A stretch of 64,000 nt of DNA from contig NZ_FQZI01000002.1 of NCBI RefSeq assembly GCF_900142035.1, positions 1 through 64,000 on the forward strand, in the 5' to 3' direction. The DNA is from Flavobacterium terrae. Its GTDB lineage: Bacteria; Bacteroidota; Bacteroidia; Flavobacteriales; Flavobacteriaceae. The position numbers and the translations under genes are program-made. The notes under the pieces are model-generated. The model ran no database searches. It saw nothing but the letters and a program-made list of their open reading frames with translations, and was not told where the DNA came from. Below, piece after piece: positions 7,175-15,528 of the stretch; the first letter of the stretch is position 1; every line of letters starts with the position of its first letter.

Positions 7175-8611
7175 CTACATATTTATAGACCAAACAGAAT
7201 AACTATTAGGTGGACATTGAATTTTAACCCATTTATCGCCCTGTGTTGTTGGATACCATGACGAATGTCCCGTAAAATCTTTTATTTGAGCATTTGCCCA
7301 ATTGGTTTGAATCCATCTTTCCTGCCAAGAAGAAGAGTTATTCAAATAAACAACTAAACCAACATTTCCATTATAACCATTTCTTCTAGCAATGTATTCG
7401 TCGTTATCGCTGTATAATATAGAAGTAGTACCAGTGGCTTTATTGTTATGAATCCATATTAAATTATTTAAACGCTCTTTATTTAACCATTCTTCGTAAT
7501 CTCTGTAAAAAATTGTTGGATAACCTTCATGGGTTAAAATATAAGCATACGCCAAATTTTTCTTCCAGATTTCATCCGTATCATGATTAGTCACAAAAGT
7601 TACCGCTTTGTATGGATTACGTTTCCACATCATATCATCATTCAATAACGCTAAATTATTTCCGTCAAAAGCATCATTCATTTTATAATAGCATGCAAAA
7701 TCAAAAACAGAAGAATTCGCATTGTTTGCCCACCATTCTAATGTATTTACATTGGAATCCCAATATTCTCCTACAGAAAAACCTCCTACGTTAGCGTTCC
7801 AATTGTTTACTACCCAAGGTCCAAAACCTTTTACATAATCAAAACGCCATCCATCAAACTTCATCGTATTTTTATAGTATTTCCCAACAGCATCAGCTCT
7901 TCCCCATAACCAATCTTGAACATGAGGATTTGCATGACACAAATCTGGAAAACCACCAAAAGAACCTTCGTCATTATTTCCATAAGAATTTTTATAGAAA
8001 TCATTGTAATTTCTAGTGAATTTTCCTGAAGCAACTCCCGAGAAATTTGTCCAAGTATTTGTTCCAGTATATGGATTTGCTTCAGATTGTCCTCCACTGT
8101 TGTGATTGATTACAATATCGGCATATACTTGCATGTTTTCAGTGTGTGCTTGAGTAATTAAACTCACAAGTTCAGTTTTAGAACCAAAACGAGTTTCTAC
8201 GGTCCCATTTTGATTGTAATCTCCAAAGTCGTAATAATCAGTTGGATCATATCCCATAGAATAGGCACCATTTTGTGCTTTTGAAGCTGGTGGTAACCAA
8301 ATTGATCCAATCCCAGCATTACCCCATGCGGTTACTTTTGATTTTACAGTATTCCACCATGTTCCCCCAGCCGGTACATCCCAATAAAAGGCCTGCATCA
8401 TAACACCTCCTCCAGGATTTGCAACATATTTACTATTTACATTTGTACTTACTCCAGTACTAAATGGCTTACCATCATGATTGGTTACATTGATAATTTT
8501 GGTTTGTTTTGCCAATTCGAGTGATTGGTCTTTACTAGTTTCATCTTTATCACAAGCAATTGATAATAAAAGTAGTGAAAAGCAAACTAATTTTGTGGTT
8601 GATTGTTTCAT
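7175..8611 (-). CDS. GH13 alpha-amylase lipoprotein
   Basis: This 478-residue enzyme would hydrolyse alpha-1,4-glucans such as starch at the cell surface or in the periplasm. I use the start at 8611 (MKQSTTKLVCFSLLLLSIAC). It gives a clean lipoprotein signal with Cys20, and the longer frame to 8734 runs through the operator. GH13 regions are present: DIVINH (165-170), GWRFDYVKG with nucleophile Asp258, SVGEYW with acid Glu282 and TNHDTDE with Asp344. The VMMQAFYWDVP opening and SMGYDPTDYYDFGDYNQNG resemble the archaeal (Thermococcales) amylases of subfamily GH13_7. The gene stands alone and is not part of a Sus operon. Confidence 0.94.
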   Translation of the reverse strand: MKQSTTKLVCFSLLLLSIACDKDETSKDQSLELAKQTKIINVTNHDGKPFSTGVSTNVNSKYVANPGGGVMMQAFYWDVPAGGTWWNTVKSKVTAWGNAGIGSIWLPPASKAQNGAYSMGYDPTDYYDFGDYNQNGTVETRFGSKTELVSLITQAHTENMQVYADIVINHNSGGQSEANPYTGTNTWTNFSGVASGKFTRNYNDFYKNSYGNNDEGSFGGFPDLCHANPHVQDWLWGRADAVGKYYKNTMKFDGWRFDYVKGFGPWVVNNWNANVGGFSVGEYWDSNVNTLEWWANNANSSVFDFACYYKMNDAFDGNNLALLNDDMMWKRNPYKAVTFVTNHDTDEIWKKNLAYAYILTHEGYPTIFYRDYEEWLNKERLNNLIWIHNNKATGTTSILYSDNDEYIARRNGYNGNVGLVVYLNNSSSWQERWIQTNWANAQIKDFTGHSSWYPTTQGDKWVKIQCPPNSYSVWSINM

Positions 8612-8693
8612 AAAATTTAGTTTTTGTTTTTTGTTTCGACTAAATTTATGATTTTTTACATAAGAACAACATTTTGAACAAGTTACAAGTGTA

Positions 8694-8709
8694 ACGAAAA
8701 CGTTTTCGT
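8694..8709. promoter_or_regulatory. LacI-type operator upstream of amylase
   Basis: ACGAAAACGTTTTCGT is a perfect 16-bp palindrome with the central CG typical of LacI/GalR/CcpA-class operators. It lies about 85 bases upstream of the amylase start. A candidate promoter (TTG-N18-TAAATTTA on the minus strand) lies between them, so the site would be upstream of -33 and could serve activation or repression. No LacI-family gene is in the window. Confidence 0.7.
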
Positions 8710-8732
8710 GTTGAAAAGTTTTATTTTTTAAC

Positions 8733-8767
8733 AAAAAAAAGCAGATTTTATATTTTAAAATCTGCTT
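8733..8767 (-). terminator. Terminator of phoH operon
   Basis: The hairpin arms AAGCAGATTTT and AAAATCTGCTT (8739-8749 and 8757-8767) are followed by eight T on the minus strand. It sits just past the stop at 8772. Confidence 0.85.
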
Positions 8768-8771
8768 AAAT

Positions 8772-9197
8772 CTAAAATTTTCTTCTGTCTATTTTAAGAT
8801 GTACAACTTTTTCAGAATTGAACATCGAATACTCTTCATATCCTTTTTCTTTTAAAAATTGATTTAGAGAAAATAAATCATCAAAAACCGCTATTGCATC
8901 ACTTCTTTTTTCAAGAAAAAAATAATCGTCATCACTACTTCCTTGATTTCCTTTCATACCATAAATTTCATTAGCTGTAATAATCCATTCCCCATTAAGA
9001 GTTATATTAGATATAATTGGTTTCCCAAAAATTTCTTTTCGTATTTCGTATTTTTTATTACCAACACCAACCAAATAATATCCTTCTGTCAATTTGTAAG
9101 GATATAAATCGTATGTAGGTAAAACTATTCTTAGTATGAGTAAAAAAATTAAAAATGATATAATTACTATAGCAAATTTTAAAAGTTTATTAGTCAT
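8772..9197 (-). CDS. Membrane-anchored protein of unknown function
   Basis: This 141-residue protein is not one I recognise with certainty. One N-terminal membrane helix (about 8-27) is followed by a soluble domain with GYYLVGVGNKKYEI, a central GKPIISNITLNGEWIITANEIYG strand pair and an acidic SSDDDYFFLEK segment. The pattern loosely recalls DUF3997-type proteins, but I would not assign it. Its start overlaps the end of phoH by eight bases, so it is translationally coupled to phoH and shares its terminator. Confidence 0.75.
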   Translation of the reverse strand: MTNKLLKFAIVIISFLIFLLILRIVLPTYDLYPYKLTEGYYLVGVGNKKYEIRKEIFGKPIISNITLNGEWIITANEIYGMKGNQGSSDDDYFFLEKRSDAIAVFDDLFSLNQFLKEKGYEEYSMFNSEKVVHLKIDRRKF

Positions 9198-10146
9198 GAT
9201 TTTCTATACTCTTATATGCATCAATAATCTTCTTCACTAATCGGTGGCGAACGATATCTTTGTCATCTAAATAAATTATTCCAATTCCGTCAACATCTTT
9301 TAGAACAAGCAAACCTTCTTTTAAACCAGAAATAGTTCTTCTAGGTAAATCTACCTGACCAGGGTCACCAGTTATGATAAACTTGGCATTTTTTCCCATA
9401 CGCGTTAAAAACATTTTCATTTGCGAATGGGTTGTATTTTGTGCCTCGTCAAGAATTACAAAAGCATTATCTAAAGTTCTACCTCTCATGAAAGCCAATG
9501 GTGCTATTTGAATGATCCCTTTTAATAGGTAATCCTCTAATGTTTGAGGTGGAATCATATCTCGTAGTGCATCGTAGAGAGGTTGCATATAAGGATCAAG
9601 CTTCTCTTTCATATCACCTGGCAGGAAACCTAGATTTTCGCCAGCTTCAACTGCAGGACGTGTTAATATGATTCTTTTTACTTGTTTTTCTTTTAAAGCC
9701 TTTACAGCAAGCGCAACTCCAGTGTATGTTTTTCCTGTTCCAGCTGGACCAACGGCAAAAACCATATCGTTTTTTCTAACAAAATCTACAAGTTTTTGCT
9801 GATTTGGCGTCATAGCTTTTATTAGCTTTCCTCCTAATCCATGAACAAGAATTTCGTCTTTAGAATCCATCACTCCTGTTTGCTGAGCATCACCTTCAAT
9901 AACTCTCATGATAACATTATCATCAATATTATTAAATCGAGTAAAGTGTGTCATTAATCGCCTAAATCTTACTTCGAATTCATCTAATACCTCTTCCTCA
10001 CCAAAAGCTTTTAAAGTAGTACCTCTCGCAACGATTTTAAGTTTTGGATAATATTTTTTTATAGTTTCTAAATGACTATCATGTGCTCCCCAAAAATCTT
10101 TAGGAGCAATATTCTCTAGTTCAATAATTCTTTCGTTCAAATGCAA
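9190..10146 (-). CDS. phoH: PhoH family ATPase
   Basis: This is a 318-residue cytosolic P-loop protein of the PhoH/PhoL family, linked in other bacteria to RNA metabolism next to YbeY. An N-terminal KH-like region (about 30-90) precedes the ATPase domain with Walker A GPAGTGKT (133-140) and Walker B FVILDEAQN near 232. Length is typical. It is the first gene of a two-gene leftward operon. ybeY is not adjacent here. Confidence 0.93.
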   Translation of the reverse strand: MHLNERIIELENIAPKDFWGAHDSHLETIKKYYPKLKIVARGTTLKAFGEEEVLDEFEVRFRRLMTHFTRFNNIDDNVIMRVIEGDAQQTGVMDSKDEILVHGLGGKLIKAMTPNQQKLVDFVRKNDMVFAVGPAGTGKTYTGVALAVKALKEKQVKRIILTRPAVEAGENLGFLPGDMKEKLDPYMQPLYDALRDMIPPQTLEDYLLKGIIQIAPLAFMRGRTLDNAFVILDEAQNTTHSQMKMFLTRMGKNAKFIITGDPGQVDLPRRTISGLKEGLLVLKDVDGIGIIYLDDKDIVRHRLVKKIIDAYKSIENHD

Positions 10147-10234
10147 TAAAATTTAGTTTGAAATAAATTCGTTTTGTTTCTCTCAAATCTAGTAAATTTA
10201 CCAAAACTTTTCAGGAATAGTTATAAACAAAATA

Positions 10235-11083
10235 ATGTCAATAATTACACTTACTACCGATTTTGGATTAAAAGACCACTTTGTGGGTGCCTTAAAAGGC
10301 AAAATCTTATCGGAAAATCCTAGTGCTCAAATTGTTGATATTTCACACAATATAGATTTATTTAATGTAACTGAGGCAAGTTATATTATCAATGCCGCGT
10401 ATTCAAGTTTTCCAAAAGGAACAGTTCATTTAATTGGAGTTGATAGTGAAAGAACCATTGACACTTCCCATATTGCAATGCAATGGAATGATCATTATTT
10501 CATTTGTGCTGATAATGGTATTTTAAGCATCCTCACTCAAAAAATTAAACCTCAAAAAATAGCTGAAATAAACATTCATGATCGATTACCTGAATCATCA
10601 ACTGATATTGATGTTTTTGTAACTGTTGCCAATCATTTAGCTAAAGGAGGTGTATTAAGTGTTGTGGGTAAAGAAATTTCAACTCTAAAAACAATTAGTA
10701 CAATAAAAGCCATTGTTGCTTCAGACTTTAATTCTATTAAAGGATATATTGTATACATAGATCATTTTGGAAATTGTGTCACCAACATTTCTAAAAAACA
10801 ATTTGAAGAAGTAGGTAAAAACAGACCATTTGAAATTTTTTACGAAAAAAACAGAGTCAAATTGGATAAAAAAACAATCAAAAAAATACACAAATCCTAC
10901 TCAGATTTCATTGTAAATGACACATTCAAATTAAAAAATTATGAAGGTGAAAAATTGGCCTTATTTAACGAGAGTGGTTTCTTAGAAATTTGCATTTATA
11001 AAAGCAACCCAAATACAGTGGGATCAGCAAAATCTTTGTTAGGTCTAAATTATTATGATGAAATAACAATTCAATTTTCTTAA
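10235..11083 (+). CDS. SAM hydroxide adenosyltransferase (DUF62)
   Basis: This 282-residue enzyme is of the DUF62/chlorinase-fluorinase superfamily, which splits S-adenosylmethionine using water or a halide. The N-terminal motif TLTTDFGLKDHFVGALKGKI with the family Asp, IVDISHNIDLFNVTEASYII, GTVHLIGVDSER and FICADNGILS are seen, then the C-terminal barrel with YIDHFGNCVTNI. Hydrolysis to adenosine and methionine is the usual activity of such house-keeping members, and nothing suggests halogenation. The next gene begins 2 bases after the stop, indicating an operon. Confidence 0.9.
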   Translation: MSIITLTTDFGLKDHFVGALKGKILSENPSAQIVDISHNIDLFNVTEASYIINAAYSSFPKGTVHLIGVDSERTIDTSHIAMQWNDHYFICADNGILSILTQKIKPQKIAEINIHDRLPESSTDIDVFVTVANHLAKGGVLSVVGKEISTLKTISTIKAIVASDFNSIKGYIVYIDHFGNCVTNISKKQFEEVGKNRPFEIFYEKNRVKLDKKTIKKIHKSYSDFIVNDTFKLKNYEGEKLALFNESGFLEICIYKSNPNTVGSAKSLLGLNYYDEITIQFS

Positions 11084-11085
11084 TC

Positions 11086-11382
11086 ATGTTTGTAAGAATA
11101 GTAAAACTTAGTTTTCACGAAGAAAACATCCCAGCATTTTTAGAAAACTTTGAAGAAATCAAAGAGAAAATCAGAAATTCTCCGGGAAACCAATTATTAG
11201 AATTATACCAAGATAAAAACAATCCTTGTATATTTTTCACATATAGTTACTGGGAAACAGAACAAGATCTAGAAAATTACAGAAATTCAGCCTTATTTGA
11301 TGAAGTTTGGACCTTCACAAAAAAACTGTTTAATGACAAACCAGAAGCTTGGAGTGTAGACAAATTAGTTTCTTTAGCATAA
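11086..11382 (+). CDS. Antibiotic biosynthesis monooxygenase-fold protein
   Basis: This 98-residue protein has the dimeric ABM ferredoxin-like fold: MFVRIVKLSFHEENIPAFLENFEEI, a central SPGNQLLELYQDKNN and FFTYSYWETEQDLENYRNSALFDEVW. Small members include LsrG-like and heme-degrading enzymes. No heme or substrate residue can be assigned here. It follows the DUF62 gene by two bases and is probably co-transcribed. The two activities have no obvious link. Confidence 0.85.
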   Translation: MFVRIVKLSFHEENIPAFLENFEEIKEKIRNSPGNQLLELYQDKNNPCIFFTYSYWETEQDLENYRNSALFDEVWTFTKKLFNDKPEAWSVDKLVSLA

Positions 11383-11407
11383 TGTTTCATGTTTGGTGTT
11401 ATTCGAT

Positions 11408-11415
11408 TACTTTTG
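11408..11415 (+). promoter_or_regulatory. -7 box before gldF
   Basis: TACTTTTG lies 31 bases before the gldF start codon and matches TAnnTTTG. No well-spaced -33 TTG is seen, so this is a weak call. Confidence 0.4.
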
Positions 11416-11446
11416 TTCGATTTTAAATTTAACTTTAATAAAATAA

Positions 11447-12178
11447 ATGAAAGCCATTTTATTTAAAGAATTCCGTTCCTTTTTTGGTTCACCAATTGGA
11501 TATTTGGTAATAGCCATTTTTTTAATTTTAAATGGTTTATTCCTTTGGGTTTTTGAAGGGGATTATAATATCCTAAATACAGGCTTTGCCGATATGACTC
11601 CTTTTTTTACAATTGCACCTTGGATTTTACTTTTTTTAATTCCAGCAGTGACTATGCGTAGTTTTTCGGATGAAAAAAAACAAGGAACAATGGAATTATT
11701 CTTAACAAAACCTATGTCTTTATGGGAAATTGTAAATGGAAAGTTTTTTGGAGCTTTTTTATTACTTATCATAGCGATTATACCCACACTTGTATATGTA
11801 AAAGTTATTTATGATTTAGGCTTACCAGAGGGAAATCTTGATTTTGGAAGCACTTTAGGTTCTTATTTTGGATTGTTATTTCTAATGGGAGCATATACCT
11901 CAATTGGTATTTATACTTCATCATTGTCAGATAATCAAATTGTGTCGTTTCTAATTTCTGTTCTTTTATGTTTTGTTATCTATTTTGGTTTTCAAGGTAT
12001 TTCAAACTATAAAGCGCTAGGAGATTTTAGCTCTTTAATTGATTCATTTGGAATGGATTTTCATTACAAAAGCATGAGTCGAGGTGTTATTGACACAAGA
12101 GATGTAATTTACTTTGTTAGCATCATCTTTTTGTTTCTTTCGTTAACTGTTCATAAACTAAAATCGTACAAATTATAA
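11447..12178 (+). CDS. gldF: Gliding motility ABC transporter permease GldF
   Basis: This 243-residue inner membrane protein has six predicted helices and is the permease of the GldA-GldF-GldG ABC transporter required for gliding in F. johnsoniae. It starts MKAILFKEFRSFFGSPIGYLVIAIFL and contains MRSFSDEKKQGTMELFLTKPMS, a loop typical of ABC-2 permeases. Its stop overlaps the gldG start by one base, which places the two in one operon. gldA is not in the window, as in other flavobacteria where it is unlinked. Confidence 0.95.
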   Translation: MKAILFKEFRSFFGSPIGYLVIAIFLILNGLFLWVFEGDYNILNTGFADMTPFFTIAPWILLFLIPAVTMRSFSDEKKQGTMELFLTKPMSLWEIVNGKFFGAFLLLIIAIIPTLVYVKVIYDLGLPEGNLDFGSTLGSYFGLLFLMGAYTSIGIYTSSLSDNQIVSFLISVLLCFVIYFGFQGISNYKALGDFSSLIDSFGMDFHYKSMSRGVIDTRDVIYFVSIIFLFLSLTVHKLKSYKL

Positions 12179-13842
12179 TGAAAAATATAAAGACTTTAGT
12201 TGTAACACTTCTCGTTTTAATTGTAGTAAACGTAATCAGTAATTTCTTTTTTCATCGTTTCGATTTAACTGCTGATAAAAGATATACCCTATCAGAAACT
12301 TCATTAAACATTCTTAAAAATGCTAAAGAGCCAATTTATGTTGATGTTTTCTTAGAAGGTAATTTTCCAGCAGAATTTAAAAGATTGCAAACTGAAACGA
12401 AACAAATCTTAGAAGAATTTAAAGCTTACAATCCTAATATTATTTATCAATTTGTTAATCCGTTAGAAAATCCTGAAGAAGCTGATGCAATCATGGAATC
12501 TTTCTTAGAAAGAGGATTAACACCTATAAAAGTTACTGTTGATGACAAAGGAAAACAATCACAAGAAGTTGTTTTTCCATGGGCCATAGCAAGCTACAAA
12601 GATAAGAGCACAAAATTACCATTACTTAAAAATCGTCTAGGTGCTTCTACTCAAGAAAAAGTAATTAGTTCTGTGCAGCATTTAGAATATGCATTTGCAG
12701 ATGCTTTTTATAAAGTAACTACTCCTAAACAAAAGAAAATTGCTGTTATTAAAGGTAACGGCGAGATGGCTGATGCCTATCAAGCTGATTTTTTAAGAAC
12801 TCTAGGAGAAAGCTATTTTTTAGGGGCATTTACTCTAGATTCTGTTGCTAAAAACCCTGTAAAAACTCTAAAGCAGTTACAAAACTTCGATTTAGCTTTA
12901 ATAGCAAAACCAAAAGAAGCTTTTTCTGATCAGGAAAAACAAGTTTTAGATCAGTTTTTAATCAACGGAGGAAAAACAATTTGGTTAGTAGAATCAGTAA
13001 ATATTGATATGGAAAATCTTCGTCAAAATGGTTCTGCATTTGCTTTCCCATTTGATTTAGGTTTAAATGATATGTTTTTTAAATACGGATTTAGAATTAA
13101 TCCTTATTTGGTAAAAGATTTACAAGCAACACCTATTGCTCTAGCAACGGGTCAAAGAGGTAATGAGACACAATATGAAAACTATCCTTGGTTTTTTTCT
13201 CCATACATTTTCCCTGAAAGTCATCATCCAATTGTCAATAACATTGACGGTATTAAACTAGAGTTTACCAATCCGATTGATGTATTAAAAAACGACATTA
13301 AAAAAACCATTTTATTACAATCGTCAATTTATTCAAAGAAAATTGGAACACCAGTTGAAATAGATTTAAAAACTGTAAACGAAAAACCAAATCCTCAGGA
13401 TTACACTCCTGGAAATTTACCCGTTGGGTTACTTTTAGAAGGATATTTTTCATCGGTTTATGAAAACAGAGTATTACCTTTTAAAGATCCTGATTTTAAA
13501 GCCAAAGGAAAATCGTCAAAAATGATTGTGGTGACTGATGGAGACATTATCAAAAATCAATTGGACGAAAGCGGACAACCTATGGAGTTGGGTTATGACA
13601 AATGGACAAATCAAATGTATTCTAACAAGGAGTTTTTGATGAATTGTGTTAATTATTTACTGGATGACAACGGACTTATTAACATTAGAAGCAAGGAAGT
13701 AGATTTACCTTTACTAGACAAAGAGAAAGTGTATGAAGACTACACCTATACTCAATTACTTACTGTTGGCTTACCTTTAGTACTATTAGCGTTGTTTGGA
13801 ATTGCAATAACTTACTTTAGAAAAAGACAATTTGCGCGTTAA
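12178..13842 (+). CDS. gldG: Gliding motility ABC transporter component GldG
   Basis: This 554-residue protein has an N-terminal membrane helix (about 7-27), a large extracytoplasmic domain of the ABC-type uncharacterised/IFT52-like family (RFDLTADKRYTLSETSLNIL, IYVDVFLEGNFPAEFKRLQ) and a C-terminal helix near 527-548 followed by RKRQFAR. It works with GldF and is needed for gliding in F. johnsoniae. Length and order are standard. Confidence 0.95.
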   Translation: MKNIKTLVVTLLVLIVVNVISNFFFHRFDLTADKRYTLSETSLNILKNAKEPIYVDVFLEGNFPAEFKRLQTETKQILEEFKAYNPNIIYQFVNPLENPEEADAIMESFLERGLTPIKVTVDDKGKQSQEVVFPWAIASYKDKSTKLPLLKNRLGASTQEKVISSVQHLEYAFADAFYKVTTPKQKKIAVIKGNGEMADAYQADFLRTLGESYFLGAFTLDSVAKNPVKTLKQLQNFDLALIAKPKEAFSDQEKQVLDQFLINGGKTIWLVESVNIDMENLRQNGSAFAFPFDLGLNDMFFKYGFRINPYLVKDLQATPIALATGQRGNETQYENYPWFFSPYIFPESHHPIVNNIDGIKLEFTNPIDVLKNDIKKTILLQSSIYSKKIGTPVEIDLKTVNEKPNPQDYTPGNLPVGLLLEGYFSSVYENRVLPFKDPDFKAKGKSSKMIVVTDGDIIKNQLDESGQPMELGYDKWTNQMYSNKEFLMNCVNYLLDDNGLINIRSKEVDLPLLDKEKVYEDYTYTQLLTVGLPLVLLALFGIAITYFRKRQFAR

Positions 13843-13903
13843 TTATGTTGAAAAACCACCATTCTTGTTGATAAAATTGTTTTTAATACTGGATGGTTTA
13901 AAA

Positions 13904-13911
13904 TATATTTG
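13904..13911 (+). promoter_or_regulatory. -7 box before dnaN
   Basis: TATATTTG matches TAnnTTTG and lies 52 bases before the dnaN start region. A -33 element at the usual distance is not clear. An imperfect inverted repeat (13852-13895) before it may end gldFG transcripts. Confidence 0.4.
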
Positions 13912-13963
13912 TGAAACGTAAAGTGTCTGAGAGTTTATTAGACCATTATTTAAAAAGATGCAA

Positions 13964-15082
13964 ATGAAATTTATAGTATCAAGTTCTTATTTACTAAAAC
14001 AATTACAGGTTTTAGGAAGTGTTATTAATAGTAGCAATACCTTACCTATTTTAGATAACTTTTTGTTTGAATTAAAACAAAATCAATTAATCGTTTCTTC
14101 GTCTGACTTAGAAACAACAATGTCAGCTACACTTTCTATCGATTCAAATAGTGAAGGAAGTGTTGCGGTTCCTGCAAAGTTATTATTAGAAATTTTAAAA
14201 ACTTTCCCTGAACAACCTTTAACATTTACTGTTGAAGAAAATAACACAATCGAAATCAGCTCTCAATCAGGAAAATATGCTTTAGCTTATGCTCCAGGTG
14301 AGGAGTTCCCTAAATCTGTTAATTTAGAAGAACCATCAAAGACTATTGTTCCTGCCGAAGTATTATCAACTGCCGTTAGCAAAACAATCTTTGCTGCTGG
14401 TAATGACGATTTACGTCCAGTAATGAGTGGTGTTTTCTTCCAATTTTCGACAGATGGATTAATTTTTGTCGCTACAGATGCACATAAATTAGTGAAATAT
14501 GCTCGTACAGATGTAAAAGCATCTCAAGTAGCAGAATTCATTATGCCAAGAAAACCTTTAAATATTTTAAAAGGTATTTTAGCAACGTCTGACGCTGAAG
14601 TTACTATCGAATACAATGATGCTAATGCAACATTCTCTTTTGATAATTATGTATTAACTTGTCGTTTAATCGACGGTAAATACCCTAATTACGAAGCAGT
14701 AATACCTAAAGAAAATCCTAATAAATTATTAATTGATAGAACGTTATTTTTAAACTCAGTTCGTCGTGTGGCTATTTTCTCAAATAAAACCACTCATCAA
14801 ATCCGTTTAAAAATTGCTGGTACAGAATTAAATATTTCTGCTGAAGATATCGACTATTCAAATAAAGCTGAAGAGCGTTTAACTTGTGATTACCAAGGTG
14901 ATGATATGCAAATTGGTTTCAACTCGCGCTTTTTAACTGAAATGCTTACAAACCTTCAATCTGATATGATCATGTTAGAAATGTCTATGCCAAACAGAGC
15001 TGGTATTTTAACTCCCGCAGATGGTCTTGATGAAGGTGAAACAGTTACAATGCTTGTTATGCCAGTTATGCTTAACAACTAA
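13964..15082 (+). CDS. dnaN: DNA polymerase III beta sliding clamp
   Basis: This 372-residue ring protein tethers the replicative polymerase to DNA. Three clamp domains are visible (about 1-120, 127-250 and 251-372): MKFIVSSSYLLKQLQVL, then VMSGVFFQFSTDGLIFVATDAHKL, then FLNSVRRVAIFSNKTTHQIRLK, ending with MLVMPVMLNN as in other clamps. I prefer the second Met (13964) because clamps start MKF. A start at 13958 adds only MQ. It is not next to dnaA or recF here. Confidence 0.95.
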   Translation: MKFIVSSSYLLKQLQVLGSVINSSNTLPILDNFLFELKQNQLIVSSSDLETTMSATLSIDSNSEGSVAVPAKLLLEILKTFPEQPLTFTVEENNTIEISSQSGKYALAYAPGEEFPKSVNLEEPSKTIVPAEVLSTAVSKTIFAAGNDDLRPVMSGVFFQFSTDGLIFVATDAHKLVKYARTDVKASQVAEFIMPRKPLNILKGILATSDAEVTIEYNDANATFSFDNYVLTCRLIDGKYPNYEAVIPKENPNKLLIDRTLFLNSVRRVAIFSNKTTHQIRLKIAGTELNISAEDIDYSNKAEERLTCDYQGDDMQIGFNSRFLTEMLTNLQSDMIMLEMSMPNRAGILTPADGLDEGETVTMLVMPVMLNN

Positions 15083-15115
15083 AAATCTTAAACCAAACCA
15101 AACCTATATTTTGAA

Positions 15116-15142
15116 AACACCATCTCCAACGAGATGGTTTTT
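15116..15142. terminator. Terminator between dnaN and response regulator
   Basis: The stem CCATCTC/GAGATGG with loop CAAC has a T-run on the plus strand and a shorter T-run on the minus strand. It serves the convergent genes on both sides. Confidence 0.8.
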
Positions 15143-15147
15143 CGTTT

Positions 15148-15528
15148 TTATAATAGACTCAGTAATTCATTTAACTTTTCTTGATTTATAGGCTTTGAAA
15201 TATAATTTTTTACCGTCGTAAATTCTTTAGATTTTTCTACATCGGCAACATCGATAGAAGATGACATTACAAAAACTTTCAACTTTTCTTTATTAGGTAG
15301 CTCTTCTAATTTTTGCAAAAATTGCCAACCGTCAACCACAGGCATATTAATATCCAATAAAATAATATCTGGAAATTCAGAGTTTTTTTCTAAGATATCC
15401 AAGACATCTTCCCCGTTTTTAAAATCTTTAACTTGTACAAAATTTTCGTTTTTTTCTAAAAGTTTTTTAAGAACAAAAACAAAAATATTATCATCATCAA
15501 TTATATATGTAAGTTCTGCTTTTTTCAT
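15148..15528 (-). CDS. Single-domain response regulator (CheY-like)
   Basis: This 126-residue receiver domain has no output domain. The acidic pair is IIDDDN, the phospho-acceptor is the Asp in ILLDINMPVVDG (about residue 56), the switch Ser is in VMSSS and the Lys is in YISKPI. The gene starts inside the last codons of the upstream histidine kinase gene (four-base overlap), so it is almost certainly the partner of that kinase. With no DNA-binding part it would act by protein contact or as a phosphorelay link. Confidence 0.92.
   Translation of the reverse strand: MKKAELTYIIDDDNIFVFVLKKLLEKNENFVQVKDFKNGEDVLDILEKNSEFPDIILLDINMPVVDGWQFLQKLEELPNKEKLKVFVMSSSIDVADVEKSKEFTTVKNYISKPINQEKLNELLSLL

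Noticed and set aside
10235-11083. A halogenase (fluorinase or chlorinase)
   Set aside because: The family includes such enzymes, but no halometabolite genes are nearby and the sequence fits the common hydroxide-adding form.
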